Origin: Arthrobotrys musiformis
Taxonomy: Eukaryota > Ascomycota > Orbiliomycetes > Orbiliales > Orbiliaceae
NCBI GenBank assembly: GCA_036971715.1
Contig: JAVHJL010000002.1
Span: 1,706,501 to 1,770,500, forward strand
Direction: 5' to 3'
Length of the DNA stretch: 64,000 nt
In this document: positions 48,125 through 60,044 of the stretch, piece after piece
Position numbering within the stretch: the stretch's first letter is position 1
Layout of the letters: every line of letters begins with the position of its first letter
Translations under genes and position numbers: made by a program
Notes under the pieces: model-generated
The model's input: only the letters and a program-made list of their open reading frames with translations
Databases searched by the model: none
Told to the model about the DNA's origin: nothing

Positions 48125-51100
48125 TTAAATGGGGCCAATATCCATATCATCCAAAGATCTGAGAATTTGGTTATGCTTCGTCGAGCCAGCTATACTCCCA
48201 TCCTCACTTCCCGCCGTAGCTACGACACTTAGAGGCGCAAGAGGATTGCCATCAGTGGCGGCTTCTCCCTCCGCGTCAAGGTCCATCGGGGAATGGTCCC
48301 CAATTTCAGGACTATAGAAAGAAGGAATCCCCTCACCGGAAGAACGGGAGTCAGATTCAATATTATAGGCGAAATGTGACTCGTAAGGCTCATCGGAAGT
48401 CGAGGCGAAAGGGTCGGATGAATTTTCACTGAGGTAGAACGCAAAAACAGGGTCGGGAAGTTTAGAGGGCTGGAGGTTGGTAAGCTCCGCATGGACGATT
48501 TCACTCTCGAAACCAACTTCAGAAGTAGAACTATCGTCGCCAAGGAATTGGCTAAGAGTTTCTGGGGGTATGAAGTGGCGAATCACCCCGTTCTTGCGGA
48601 ATCGAGATTTGCGGACCGGAACGGTCCTTTGTACCGTCTTAACGGAGACGACAAAGTTATCCTCAGACCTTACGCCACCGATCCCGGAAATCTCGAAGGG
48701 GTACGGGGATGTTATTGGAGTTTGAGGTTGGTCAGCAACTGGAGGAATAATTGAAGTGAATTTAGGTAGGGTCTCTTCGGAGTACTCTGTCAGGCCCATC
48801 TCGATATCTTGCGAGGACCAATCGAACTTTGAAAGAGGCCGGGGATCGAGCGATATTGAATCATCACCTATACTTGGAGGCGCTGGAGGTCCGACAGGTT
48901 CTTCGACAAACCTGTCATAATTTTTACCATCCCCACTCCTCACAAAGGCGTGACCTCCTTCCCGGAACACGACCTGAGCACTCAAGTCGGTGCAGAAAGG
49001 AGCGCCTCCAAAGTATATGATGGCACCATCGATGGGCGCAAACTTGACTATATCGCTGATTCCAACATTGGAACCAGACTCGAGGATAGGAGCCGGGCCA
49101 CCGGAATTATTAGTATCCGTTTCGGAGCTACTTTCGGACCCACCCTGTTCCGAGGGGTCTGAAGAATGGCTCTTCTGTGTGCTCAGGCTATGGAATATCA
49201 ATGGCCGGTAACGGAAAGCGTCGATGTTATACGCGCTCGGCGTCGGCATCGACGAGGAAGTTGGAGATACTCGAGTCTTTGCATCTTTTGCCGAAACAGC
49301 CTTGGCGCCGGGTTTTTCTTCAGATGTTAGATTCGATTTGGATTTCAAACCCGAAGAACCTTCACCTGGAGATGATTCCCCATTGCTCGAATCCCCCATT
49401 CCACTGCTCGAATCACCTTCGCTGCTCAGCTTCGTACCCGTCAAGCCACCTTTCCATCGAACTTTGTTCCCATCCGGACTCAATTCGAGCTTGTCGCTCA
49501 TCGCCCTGATTGCCTTCTTGATGAATTGAAGGGAAACATGGAGGGTATGTATCTGTGCCATGTTATTAATCAAGTTGAGGTAAACCCATCCAGAAATATC
49601 TCCGGCAGACGCAGGTCTATGGTTTTTATGAGATGAAGGAAACGACAAATGCTCGAGGTACTCGACGTTATCAGCTGCAATTTGACCTCGGTTCGGGTCC
49701 AAATCCATAGGTCGAGTCGGCCTTTGGTGGGACGTGTCGAAAATCGATTTTTGGTCCTGATTCTTCTCCTTCGTCAAGTCGTCGTCCTGTTGATGCGACA
49801 TCATTGCAGCCTCTCTTCGGTCATCCTCATCCCCAGAATCGGCCAGAACCTCGCTCACGGCGGTGTCGTAATTCTCTGCAGCTGCGGCGACAGCTAATTC
49901 CTGCTGTAACTGCGACTTCCCCAACTCCGACTGAAGTGCATCGCTTCCCGTAAACACTTGCTCTAGCCGCTTCACCACCATATTCATCCTAGCCCTTTCG
50001 TTTGCGAATTGCATAGGCCGGGTGTCTGGATGCAGTGACGAACCTAGGCCCCTCTTAGGCTTAGCCTTTGCCTGCGCCGCATTAGGAGCATTCGCTTTAG
50101 TCGCATCGCCCGGTGCCCCATCCAAACTTGTCATCCGAGTCTCTGTGGCATACGCCGAGTCTGTGTTCTGTAAGAGCGACGAGGAGGACGGATTCGTCGA
50201 AGATGTCGCATTGGCATTGGAAATCGCATCGGACCGCTTGGTTTCATAGACTCTGCCATTGCCATCCATCCCAGCCGCGAAATTCTGCAAAAGTTCCTGC
50301 AATTCCTGTTTACGAGATCTAAAATATCACGACGAAAAAGAAAAGCAAGAAAGAAAAGCCATAATCAGCCTGGGTCTGGCTCGTCTTCGAAGGGTCGACA
50401 TCGAGACATCGAATTGGCGCCCCAACACAACAGTGCGGTGGGACTTACGGTGGAAGGCCATAACACCGAACCTCGAACAGTTTCTCTTCATCAAGTTCAT
50501 TACAATGCAGCCTCTCCATTTTACGCAACTTCTTCTTCAACTTTTTATCTATGCTCAAAAAACGACAATTTCAACAACGTGTTAGCATGTATATGCATAT
50601 CCCAGCTTAGCTTGGGGGAAAACCAGTTTATCATCACATGGCGCCGATAAGTGTTTGTCCACGCCTCACAGTTCCAGATTCCCAATTCGAAGATCACATC
50701 CCGCCAAGCATCACTTAGATAGCTTGCACACACACCAAAAAAACGAGGGAAAGGAAGAGATCCCACTTACTTTTGATCGTGAGGTCGTCAATGACGCTTC
50801 GGTAAACATCGCTCTCATCTTCAGAATCCTGGGTTGGGGGCATAGGCGGATAGCTTGGATTCGGGGCCAGTCGACTAGGGTTCGTTGAACTATTTCCGAG
50901 AATAATCCCGCCAGTACGAGTTGCTGATGCTCCTGCTGATGCTACTGCTGCTCTCACGGTTGGGTTGGGTTGGTGCCTCTGCTTTCTCTGTTTTTCTGAG
51001 GGCAAGTAGTAGGGTGAATCGCCTAGGTTAATAATAGAAGTTAGCACGGAAGGGATGATGGATGCAGTGGGTTTGGCCTCCGTTTTATATAAGTCGGAGG

Positions 51101-51653
51101 AGGTATACACAGGCACACTTCTTTCTTTGTTTCGGTTTTAGTACCTACCGTCAGCTATGTTTGGCTGATTGAAGTCGCCCACATTGGTATTTAGACTCTT
51201 AAACCAGTCTTCTGGAACGCTTCGATCATTGCTCCCGCTGGCGCTTGAATTGACCACGGATTCTCGATCAGCTTCGTTTGCCAACAGTTGGTGCGGCTCT
51301 TCTTCCGCCGCCACACCAGCCGCACCGACTACCCGGCCGTGTGATTGCTGAAGCTGTCTAGCTGCATGTTTCTTATGCCGTGAAGATGGTGAATGCGACG
51401 ATAACGGCGCAGGACTTTTACGGCTAGCCGGACTTCCATGCGGTAGGGTTGGCGGAATGGCGAAGACCCTGTTTGGGTCTGCTGCACTTGTGGATGTGAT
51501 TCCATGGCGGAGTGATACCGAAGCTTCTGGAGACGCCCTCCTGTGATTTCGTCCTTTGTTTGAATTGGTGGGAGATGTTGATGATGCTGATACTGGCTTC
51601 GGACTCTTGTTACCGACCGACATATGATTGTCTTCGCCGTTGGCTGTCGACAT
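48125..51653 (-). CDS. frq: FREQUENCY circadian clock protein homologue
   Basis: Negative-arm scaffold of the fungal circadian oscillator, which with FRH and casein kinase 1 inhibits the White Collar Complex. Four exons (51653-51149, 51022-50771, 50548-50449, 50318-48125) give about 1,016 aa, against 989 in Neurospora. The N-terminus is Ser/Pro-rich with RRASPE. The dimerisation coiled coil starts in VYRSVIDDLTIKNKKLKKKL and is split by intron 2. KLFEVRCYGLPPS and ELLQNFAAGM follow, as in Neurospora FRQ. Then come KPKRG (basic), ARMNMVVKRLEQVF, an acidic region (DSGDEDD), NVEYLEHL and the signature WVYLNLINNMAQIHTLHVS followed by KVRWKGGLTGTKLSSEG. The last 500 residues are Ser/Glu-rich and disordered, with many potential kinase sites. 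All introns lie in the 5' third. The exon-A donor position may be off by a base or two because the local count was ambiguous. Confidence 0.93.
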
Positions 51654-52619
51654 GAGAAAGCCAACGTGTATATTTGGAGTATTCTTGGGGGCTATACCGA
51701 TAGCAGAGTGTTTTGTTATATAACATAGTCTTCACTCATTGCATAGCTATATGACCCGAGGACTCCTTGAAGCTATTTTTAACCGGGGCAAGATATTATG
51801 TATATGTCTTCTCTCATACAAAAATTGTGAACCCGTGAGGATATCGTGAATACGTCGTCAAGAGATTTTGAGGTTGATCATTCGAAAGAAAATGGTTAAA
51901 GGTTGACGTTGTTAGGAGCTATCGTGACGATTGCCCCGGGGAGGTCAGGATTATAGCTTCTGAACCTTTTTGTCCGAAGCTCTTTTTTTTTTTTTTTTTT
52001 TTTTTCCGTTCCTTGTTTCCTTGATTAGATTTTCGGGAAAGGCTATTCTGGTTCCTTCTGTGGTTCGTCTGGTAATTATGGTCACACATGCGAATTAATA
52101 TTTTCCCCGTTATAGGGGAATGGGACTTCCGACCCTGCTTTTTGCCTTCCAGCCCAGGGCATGGTGGAGTGATTAACAGGGCACTATCTTCCCGCAGACT
52201 CTGTTTTCGCTGAGGCATCGCTAAGCAGAAGCGTCAACAGCAAATATGGCATCTCCAACAAGAATTTCTGGTGTTTCTCGATCCTCAGGCACCCCAAAAG
52301 ATCCTGGGGCGATCGAGCCAATCAAAAGCCGCCGTTTCAAGCCAGCGTCATAGGACATGGGGGAATCAGGGTTCTGGGGCTGGATTCCAACAGCTCGCCC
52401 AGGGTCCGATCGCCTTGATGATTCTCGATTCTCCGGGCCTTTTTTTCTGTGAAGAGGAGCCCTAAAGCCAGTCGATTCCCCACTGTTGACGAAATGGCCG
52501 GGCTCCTGACATGTTCAACGACGCCGGCAATCGCCAAATTGACCGTATATCGAGGTTTTGCGTCCCTGTCGCTGCCCGTCAACCCTTGGAATTTGCGAAG
52601 GGGTGTGGAAATAGAAAAG

Positions 52620-52643
52620 GAAAAAAAAAAAAAAAAAAAAAAA
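52620..52643. repeat. Poly-A tract in the frq upstream region
   Basis: About 24 A on the + strand, i.e. poly-T on the frq sense strand. A second tract of opposite polarity is near 51981-52005. Confidence 0.85.
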
Positions 52644-52813
52644 GGACAAAGAGGAAGAAGGGAAAGGGATGGCAAGGAAAGTACCGACAAACGGAATGGC
52701 TAATGCAGCATCCCAATCGGATAGACTGCATGAACGCTACGAAAAACTGTCCTTGTGTGTATACAACCACGATCTTTGCGGTTGTATGTATTCACGCATG
52801 ATATTTCCATCGA

Positions 52814-52822
52814 ATCGGTCGA
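52814..52822. promoter_or_regulatory. ATCGGTCGA element, copy 1 (frq upstream)
   Basis: Nine-base motif shared with two further copies upstream of frq. Here it reads AATCGGTCGAC. Confidence 0.4.
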
Positions 52823-53437
52823 CGGCCATATGATACCCACCAGACTTATTCCCTTTCCCTGCATGCCGCGTAGTCAGAGCCAGCTAGTGACCCGTCCACC
52901 CATCCATCCATCCATAGCCATTCCACCCCACGTCAGGTAGACAAGGAGCAATACCAGTAGTAATACCATCATCATCATCATCATACACCGCTCCTCGGCC
53001 TGTCATTGGTCGGCCTGTAACTCCGCTACTCCAAAAGTACTTCAAAAACTGAAGAATACGGAGTGCCACCCACCGAGTGCCAGATGGGTGCTCGCGATCG
53101 AGAATTTGGCTGTGCATCGCCGGTAACAGCGTTCCGGGGCATAGCAGCCGGCTTTGTGTTGCGGGTGTCGTTAGGTTGCCCATCGCAATGGAGGGGGACA
53201 ACCTCTTTTTTAAAAAAAAGTTTAAAAATGCCACTTTGGGACTTCCTTTTAATTTTTTTTTCTTTTTGGGGAAGACTTGCATTGCAAATCTCTGCCTGTT
53301 CCGATCTTACCCCACTTACTGTGTACGGGTTCTGTGACCCGGATAGGCGTACGGGCCTGGTTTGTGTGGTCTTTTTGCTGTCTAATCTGCTTGTGCCTGA
53401 CAACTTTTGGGCGGACCTGGAAGCCCTTGCGGGTCAT

Positions 53438-53449
53438 GATCGGTCGATC
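53438..53449. promoter_or_regulatory. ATCGGTCGA element, copy 2: GATCGGTCGATC
   Basis: A near-palindromic dodecamer with GATC at both ends, about 1.8 kb upstream of the frq start codon. Paired GATC/CGATN half-sites are the type of sequence bound by White Collar GATA factors. Confidence 0.45.
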
Positions 53450-54610
53450 TGTTGACCCTACAACAACTCTTGCTGGCATTCTGTGCAGGCAACGGGCATG
53501 GCGTTTGCCCAGCGCAGGTTATTGGTGCATGGGATCGTTTTCGGCGATGTTCGGGCTGGCAAACGCCTCTTCCAACACGGGTGTTGGTGTATAAACTCGA
53601 CTCCCATACATAATACATGCATGATATCAATAGATTACTTGCAGTGCAGTTTTTACCTCCTCGCATTAGGCTCAGGGTTTTGAATTCCGTATATAGATCA
53701 CGATAGTGATATAGCTGTCATGAAAATAGTTGAATCCAATGGCGAGTTCTTTGTAATTGTTGAGTTCATATGGCTGTTTCGTAGGAACATATAGATATCA
53801 TAGCGCCCATATGATGTGTTCAACCTTAATTCAGCCCTACAAACTGAACACCTCCAATTAATACACCGGGGTGCCTAGGGAAATCGGTATTAATATCACC
53901 GGCCGCTCTAGACTCAGAATCCACGGCATCTGCTCAGGGGGGAACGCCCGGTATTCTCCAACCCGCCCGTGCAGTGTCGATCAAGGCTCACGGGCAAGGA
54001 CGATGCCAACTTCCCCCGGCTGGCAAGAACTCCCGCCTATTGGCACAGTTCACATGCACGATGTTGATCAGTTCTGTCTGCCGCATCAGATGCGACAGGG
54101 CCATAGATAAACTTGTTTTAAAATTTTTTCTTTTTGGCCGCAGTGGCAAATTCCAAGTCAGGCTCTAAAAAAAAAAAATTTCGGTTCTTAGTATCACAGA
54201 ACCAGAGTTGAGCCCGCATGATTTGAAAACAAACAAAATATCCTAAGCCATCAATGCACCGTTGCTCTATTAATGCCACAGTATGAATTTCGCCTTGCAC
54301 ATGCTGCAATATACAATTCTTCAGGTGGGTATCGTCAACACGGGTGGCCACCAAGGTAGCCCCAGAAATCCAGCAGGTTGAAGGGGCAAAAAACATAAAC
54401 CTCAGATCGCACGATCTAATCAACACACATCCTTGTTGCATTTTTTACCCTCCAAAAACAAAAAACAAAAAGCCAAAAGATTTCAAGATCAATATCGAAT
54501 TCTAAACATTTCGATTCCCAAAAAAGCTCTATTCTTCGATTCCCGGTTATACTTTACCAACCCATCTGTCAAATGCAGCTGGATCTTGTTTATGTCAACG
54601 GGTTTCGAAA

Positions 54611-54621
54611 GATCGGTCGAT
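54611..54621. promoter_or_regulatory. ATCGGTCGA element, copy 3: GATCGGTCGAT
   Basis: Eleven bases identical to copy 2, about 3 kb upstream of the frq start codon and nearer to the 3' end of the CCT6 gene. Confidence 0.4.
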
Positions 54622-55240
54622 GAGGCTGTGGTGATCTACGGTTGTGGAGGACCGTTGCAGGGATCATTGCTGCAGCCTTTATGTAGCCTACGTCAGAATT
54701 CCGGTTCTCGACTCCATTTTGGCTCTATGGATATTTTAGGCTTATGCCACGCTGATCAATGCAGGAAATATTTTTTGTTTTTGGAATAGGGCACCGATCT
54801 GAAGATCAAGTGTGGCGCCAATTCCAAACCCTATCGTGGCCAGACTCGTGGCTGAGAGGTCCATAGTCGGCTACCAATCGGTCTTAACCGCCAATATTGC
54901 CTCGACAATTAGACAGTATTGCTACTCGTCAAATGTCGAACCTGATAATGCGATAGGTTTTGTATTACTACTTTGGACGGCGTCTAGTCACTTTAACTCC
55001 GCCTTGAACGAAACCTTTTGGCCTAAGCGGTCTTGTCACGTCTGGTGATGAACAATACGTTGAAAAGTTTTTTTTTAAAAAATGTCGTCATGGGTATGCT
55101 CTTATTAAAATGCATTATATTATCAAAATCGCAACAAGCTTTTTGATTCTACCGGTTCGGTGGGAGAGGGTGCTCCTCTGCTAAGGTCTATAATGCTTAT
55201 ACACAAGATACGACTTTTTTGTTTGAAGAAATTATGGCAC

Positions 55241-57505
55241 TTATTCTTCTGGCTCTCCTCCAGGACCGGTCTTCGCACCCTATTAAATTCGTTAGTAACA
55301 AGATAGAAGTAGGTAGAGTAGGGAAGAACTTACCATGTGCCTAGCCTTCAACATTTCATCGCAGAGCAACAGATTCGATGCAATGCTGGAACTGGAGGCA
55401 ATCGCATTCCTCAAAACTCTGTAGGAATCGTAAACACCAGCACTGACGGGGTCCATTGGCTCTCCGGTTGTGAGATCCAATCCGACGGTGTGGCCCTCAG
55501 CGTGTTCGTCCTGTAGTGCCGATACTAGTATCCCAAACCGTTAGTTCTGGGTCGTCTAAGTTGTCGTACTAGAACGATGGTACTCACAGCTGTCTTGAAT
55601 ATCAAAGCCTGCATTCTGCGCCAAAGTCTTAGGGATGATCAACAAAGCGTCCGCGAAAGCCTGAACACCAGTCTTGGCCTTGCCCTTGATCTCCTTCCTA
55701 AAATCATCGCTCGACAGATGCGCAGCACATGCGATCTGGAAAGCACCAGCACCAGGGACAACCGACTGGTCTGTAATCATGTTGTAAACGCTCCTCAACC
55801 CATCTCGTACCGCATCCTTTACCTGGGCTATTGTGTGCGCGTTGGGTCCCTTGATAAGGATTGTGGCGGACTTGGGATCCTTGACTTCCTCGATGAATGT
55901 GTACTTCTCCTCACCAAGGGTGTGTTCGTGGACGTTTCCGGCCCATCCGAGGATTTCTGGGGACAAATCATCCACGCTGTTCTGCGACACACAACCGGTG
56001 ACAAGTTGCAATCTCTCCATGTTTCTCCTCTTTGCCCGTCTTAGAGCAAAGATGCCATTCTTGCAAAGAACATCCAAGGACAAGGGGTCGATACCCTTTT
56101 GGTTGACGATAACGAATCCCTTCGATGGGTCGGCTCCGCAAACTTCCTTCTTCAATTCGACAATCTTTCGGAGCTTCTCGTCGACGAATTTACGTTCGCT
56201 CTCGACGAGCTTCTCACGTTGGTCTGCGCTGCTGTAGAAGAATGAAGAGTTGACTTCGCTCTTTTCGTACTCGAGAGAGACGTTGAGGGCGAGAATATAG
56301 GCATCCTTGACACGCTTCGGCATATCAGGGTGGCGGGCACCGTGGTCGAGAGCAAGTCCCCGTATCAGCTGGGTCTCGGAGGCTGTTCGATGCTGCATGG
56401 TCATGATCTCAACCATATGGAGATCGATCTTTTCTGGTGGGCTATAGATCGCTAGAACAGCATCAACAACACTGGGAGTAAGGGACTCGGCGACTGCCTG
56501 AGACAGCTTGGTTGAGAGTGTGGTGCGGGCGACAGAAAGAAGGAGTTCACGGTCGACAGTAGCCTCCTGCTTAAAGCCATCGAGGAACTATTCCAAAATA
56601 ATTCAATTAGTATCTACGGTATCCCATTCCTTGCGACTTCGCACGGTTGAAGCTCGGAGGAATGTACCTTCAGAGCAGCATTTTTGGCGATTTCGAACCC
56701 ATCGACAATAACACGTGGGTGAACACCCTCAGATATATAACGATCGGCCTGGCGTAAGAGTTCGCCGACTAATAGGACTACTGAGGTGGTTCCGTCTCCT
56801 GTGATCTCGTCCTGAGCTGTAGCCTGTTACGTAAAATGATCGTGTGAGTTTCGTATACGTGTATCTCAGGCCATCGGAATACATACGGCACCTTTTTATA
56901 ATCAAAATTAGTACAATACCGCGGAAACAGTGGGTGGATGACTAGACTTACGAGCAATAAGAACTGCTGTCGGGCTCTGGATTTGCATCTCGCTCAATAG
57001 AACCTATCTTCGTATAAGTATCATTCTCCTAGCACGTAAAATCACCAGCATTGTAATCGAACCTTGCCGTCTTTCGTGAGTTTAATCTGCCACCAAGCAA
57101 CTAAATTAGCATCGACACACGAATACCAGCACTCTCGATAACCATATAAACTTACGCCTCCAGCTCCATCTACCAGCCTGGATATCAAAATTTAGCTTCC
57201 AAAACCTCAAATCTATTATAACCGCAGGTGGTACCAACATTTTTATCGTCCTATCCAGGTATTCGTCAGCATCCCACTTCAAAAGCCAAGCTCCATCGAT
57301 TCGACATACCCCATAGGTCCCAAATTCGACCTCAGAACCTCCTGCAGACCAATACCAGCATTGATATTGACTCTGAGAGCTTCACCCCTCCTCTAGTACC
57401 CCAAAACCATCAGTATCCCACCTCGAAACCAGCTTTGACCGTATATCATAGGTTCCATACCCTGCTCTCGGCCTTTGGATTCAACAACTGAGCTGCCGAC
57501 ATCAT
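55241..57505 (-). CDS. CCT6: T-complex protein 1 subunit zeta (CCT6)
   Basis: Subunit of the cytosolic TRiC/CCT chaperonin that folds actin, tubulin and other proteins with ATP. Eleven exons fit: 57505-57461, 57392-57310, 57250-57239, 57177-57156, 57086-57063, 57003-56952, 56891-56887, 56823-56668, 56587-55588, 55524-55334, 55279-55241, giving about 542 aa. Motifs in order are SAAQLLNPKAES, NLGPMGTIKMLVDGAGG, IKLTKDGKVLLSEMQIQSP, the nucleotide-binding GDGTTSVV, GVHPRVIVDGFE, VVPGAGAFQ and the C-terminal GLDLTTGEPMDP. The zeta-type N-terminus distinguishes it from other CCT subunits. Exon 3 (12 nt) encodes the TIKM junction, and exon 7 is just GTGCC (5 nt), completing Arg-Ala in IARAATAQDE; skipping it shifts frame. 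The first ATG of the MM start is used; the second is equally possible. Divergent from NOP56. Confidence 0.95.
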
Positions 57506-58082
57506 TCCCAAGCTTCAAATTTGGTGTCTATAGCTTTGTATCCCGAAATCCGAGTCCGTCGAAACCGTGATCGAATAGATATCCGTCGTTGATGATGGTA
57601 AAAATGCAGGAAAAATGCGTGTTATGGTGGGGTGTGTGCGTGTTATCGATAGAACCAGCTCGAATTTGTTGTTCGAAGTTTTTCCTGCTTGTTTGTCCCA
57701 CATCCCTCGCATCCACCAGCCACATCTTTCACCAGCCACAAACCGCCTCTTTCCTGTTTTAAGCCGCACTTTTTTGGGGGACAAAGGGCACTAAACCGTA
57801 TTTGTTACCTTCCACGCTGAAATTTTCAAAAATTCAGTTTTTCTCTTCAGAAACAAGAAGCCATCGAACTAACAAAACCACCCACACCCCGAAGAGAAAA
57901 AATACCCCCAGCCATCTCCCCATCGCCAACCGTCGTGACCCTCTTCGACGCTCCCTACCTTTTGATCAACCGGGTCTGGTCTGGCGGAAAAGGAAAAGTC
58001 GCGGGATATTATACAATTGGGACCAGAATTTTATAAAGAAGTTCAAGAACGAAAAAAAAAAAAAGTATAGAAAACCGACACA
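57506..58082. promoter_or_regulatory. Bidirectional promoter region (CCT6 / NOP56)
   Basis: The 577-nt gap between two divergent, growth-related genes. It contains an RRPE-like element and T- and C-rich tracts. No TATA box was found next to either start. Confidence 0.55.
57819..57828 (-). promoter_or_regulatory. RRPE-like element (TGAAAATTTC)
   Basis: Read on the minus strand this gives TGAAAATTTC, close to the ribosomal-RNA-processing element TGAAAATTT known from yeast ribosome-biogenesis promoters. It lies about 255 nt upstream of NOP56. One short match in AT-rich DNA is weak evidence. Confidence 0.35.
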
Positions 58083-60044
58083 ATGGCGGCCGTCGACTAC
58101 GTCCTCCTCGAAAATGCTGTCGGCTATTCGATCTTCGAGGTCGTCATGCAGCCCGAGACGATTGGGAACCGTCTCAAGGAAGTCCAGGAGTCTATTCAGG
58201 ACCTGGCAAAGTTCGGAAAGATGGTGAAATTGGTGTCGTTCGCGCCGTTCCAGTACGTCACAGAAGTCGCGAAATTTTTTTTTCCCTTGGGAGAACGAAA
58301 TCAGATTGGCTAACGTTCGGTATTCGCACGATTCAGAGGCGCTGCACATGCTCTTGAGAATGCCAACGATATCTCTGAGGGTATGTATTCAATCACTTGA
58401 TCCGGTATGACGAGGGAACCAGAATCGCTGAACAAAGTACTCCGTGCACAGGTATCATGTCTGAGTACCTCAAGACCCTCCTACAGGCCAACCTCCCCTC
58501 TGCAAAGAAGAAGAAGGTCGTCCTCGGAATCGCAGACAAGAATCTCGCTACTTCCATCAAAGCCGACTTCCCCAATGTTCAATGCGAGACCAATGAGGTC
58601 GTCCAGGACCTCATTCGTGGTCTGAGACTACACTCTACCAAGCTCCTCAAGCAATTGCAGTCCGGCGATGTCGAACGTGCAAGTCTTGGTCTCGGCCACG
58701 CCTTCTCCAGAGCCAAGGTCAAGTTCTCCGTCCAGAAGAACGAGTAAGTCCCCGTAGCGTCCTGGTGGTAGTAATGGTAGTGTCACCAGTTGCAGCTCTA
58801 ACACGCAGTCAACCCTAGCAACCACATCATCCAATCTATCGCCCTTCTCGACCTTCTCGACAAAGATGTGAACACCTTCGCCATGCGCGTTCGTGAATGG
58901 TACTCCTGGCACTTCCCAGAACTCGTCAAGATCGTTAGCGACAACTACCAATACGCCAAACTCGCCCTCTTCATCCAGGACAAGTCTAAGCTAAACAACG
59001 ACAAGCTCCACGACCTCGCCGTCGTCGTCAATGATGACGCTGACATCGCCCAGGCCATCATCGACGCCGCCAAGGTTTCCATGGGACAAGACATCTCCGA
59101 GGCGGATATGGAGAACGTGACAAGTTTCGCCCAGAGAGTCGTCAGCTTGACCGAGTACAGGAGAAAACTACACGACTACTTGGTCAACAAGATGGCTATC
59201 GTCGCACCAAACTTGGCGGCCTTGATCGGTGAGGTCGTTGGTGCCAGGTTGATCTCCCACGCCGGCAGCTTGACCAATCTCAGCAAGTACCCTGCTTCGA
59301 CAGTTCAGATCCTAGGCGCCGAAAAGGCCCTGTTCAGAGCATTGAAGACCAAGGGTAACACACCGAAGTACGGCTTGATCTATCACTCATCGTTTATCGG
59401 ACGTGCCGGAGCCAAGAACAAGGGACGGATATCCAGATTCCTTGCCAACAAGTGTTCCATCGCCTCGAGAATAGACAGCTTCTCGGACGTCCCTACCACC
59501 AAGTTCGGTGAGGCTTTGAAGGCTCAGGTCGAGGAGCGATTAAACTTCTATGCTACCGGCGCCGCTCCTACCAAGAACGAGGTTGCGATGGTGAGTTTAA
59601 CTCAATCCCCTTATAGATAGTATTATAAACTAATTGATATCGTAGAAAAACGCGATGGACCTCGCTCTCGCCGATATTGACGTTGATATTGACGCCGACT
59701 CCGACGATGACATGGATGACGACGAGATCGATACCTCCAAGCTCGAGAAGCGTCAGATCCATGGCAAGGACGAAGAAAAGGCTGAGAAGAAGAAGGACAA
59801 GAAGGACAAGAAGGACAAGAAGGAAAAGAAGGACAAGAAAGAGAAGAAGAAGGAGAAGAAGGAGGAAGAAGAGGAAGAGAAGGAGGAAAAGAAAGAGAAG
59901 AAGGATAAGAAGGACAAGAAGGACAAGAAGAAGGACAAGGAAGAAAAGAAGAAGGACAAATCCGAAAAGAAGGAGAAGAAGCGATCGAGGGAACCAGATG
60001 AAGAGGAAGAAGCGCCAAAGAAGAAGAAGAAGGACAAGAAATAA
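58083..60044 (+). CDS. NOP56: Box C/D snoRNP core protein Nop56
   Basis: Nucleolar core protein that pairs with Nop58, fibrillarin and Snu13 on box C/D snoRNAs to guide rRNA 2'-O-methylation. Five exons (58083-58252, 58337-58380, 58452-58743, 58819-59590, 59646-60044) give about 558 aa. The N-terminal domain begins DYVLLENAVGYSIFEV, which marks Nop56 rather than Nop58. A coiled-coil region follows. The NOP domain carries LLDKDVNTFAMRVREWYSWH, then LAALIGEVVGARLISHAGSL and QILGAEKALFRALK. The C-terminal 100 residues are KKDK/KKEK repeats with acidic patches, the typical nucleolar-retention tail. The 399-nt last exon is nearly all AAG/GAC/GAA repeats, which produce spurious frames on both strands. 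An RRPE-like motif lies in the shared promoter. Confidence 0.96.

Larger units (their letters stand above)
51654..55240. promoter_or_regulatory. Long non-coding region upstream of frq
   Basis: About 3.6 kb with no supported gene lies between frq and the next upstream gene, transcribed in the same direction. Neurospora frq is known for a long promoter and leader, and this gap has comparable scale. It holds GATCGA/TCGATC hexamers at 52278, 52311, 53096, 53444 and 53978. It also holds three copies of ATCGGTCGA and poly-T/poly-A tracts (about 51981-52005, 52620-52643). Lysine-rich open frames in it come from these tracts. Confidence 0.6.

Noticed and set aside
52884..53603. Overlapping frames in the frq upstream region, possible separate gene or uORFs
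   Set aside because: Lysine/phenylalanine runs come from poly-A/T tracts and there is no family similarity. uORFs in a frq leader are possible but cannot be chosen without a transcript start.
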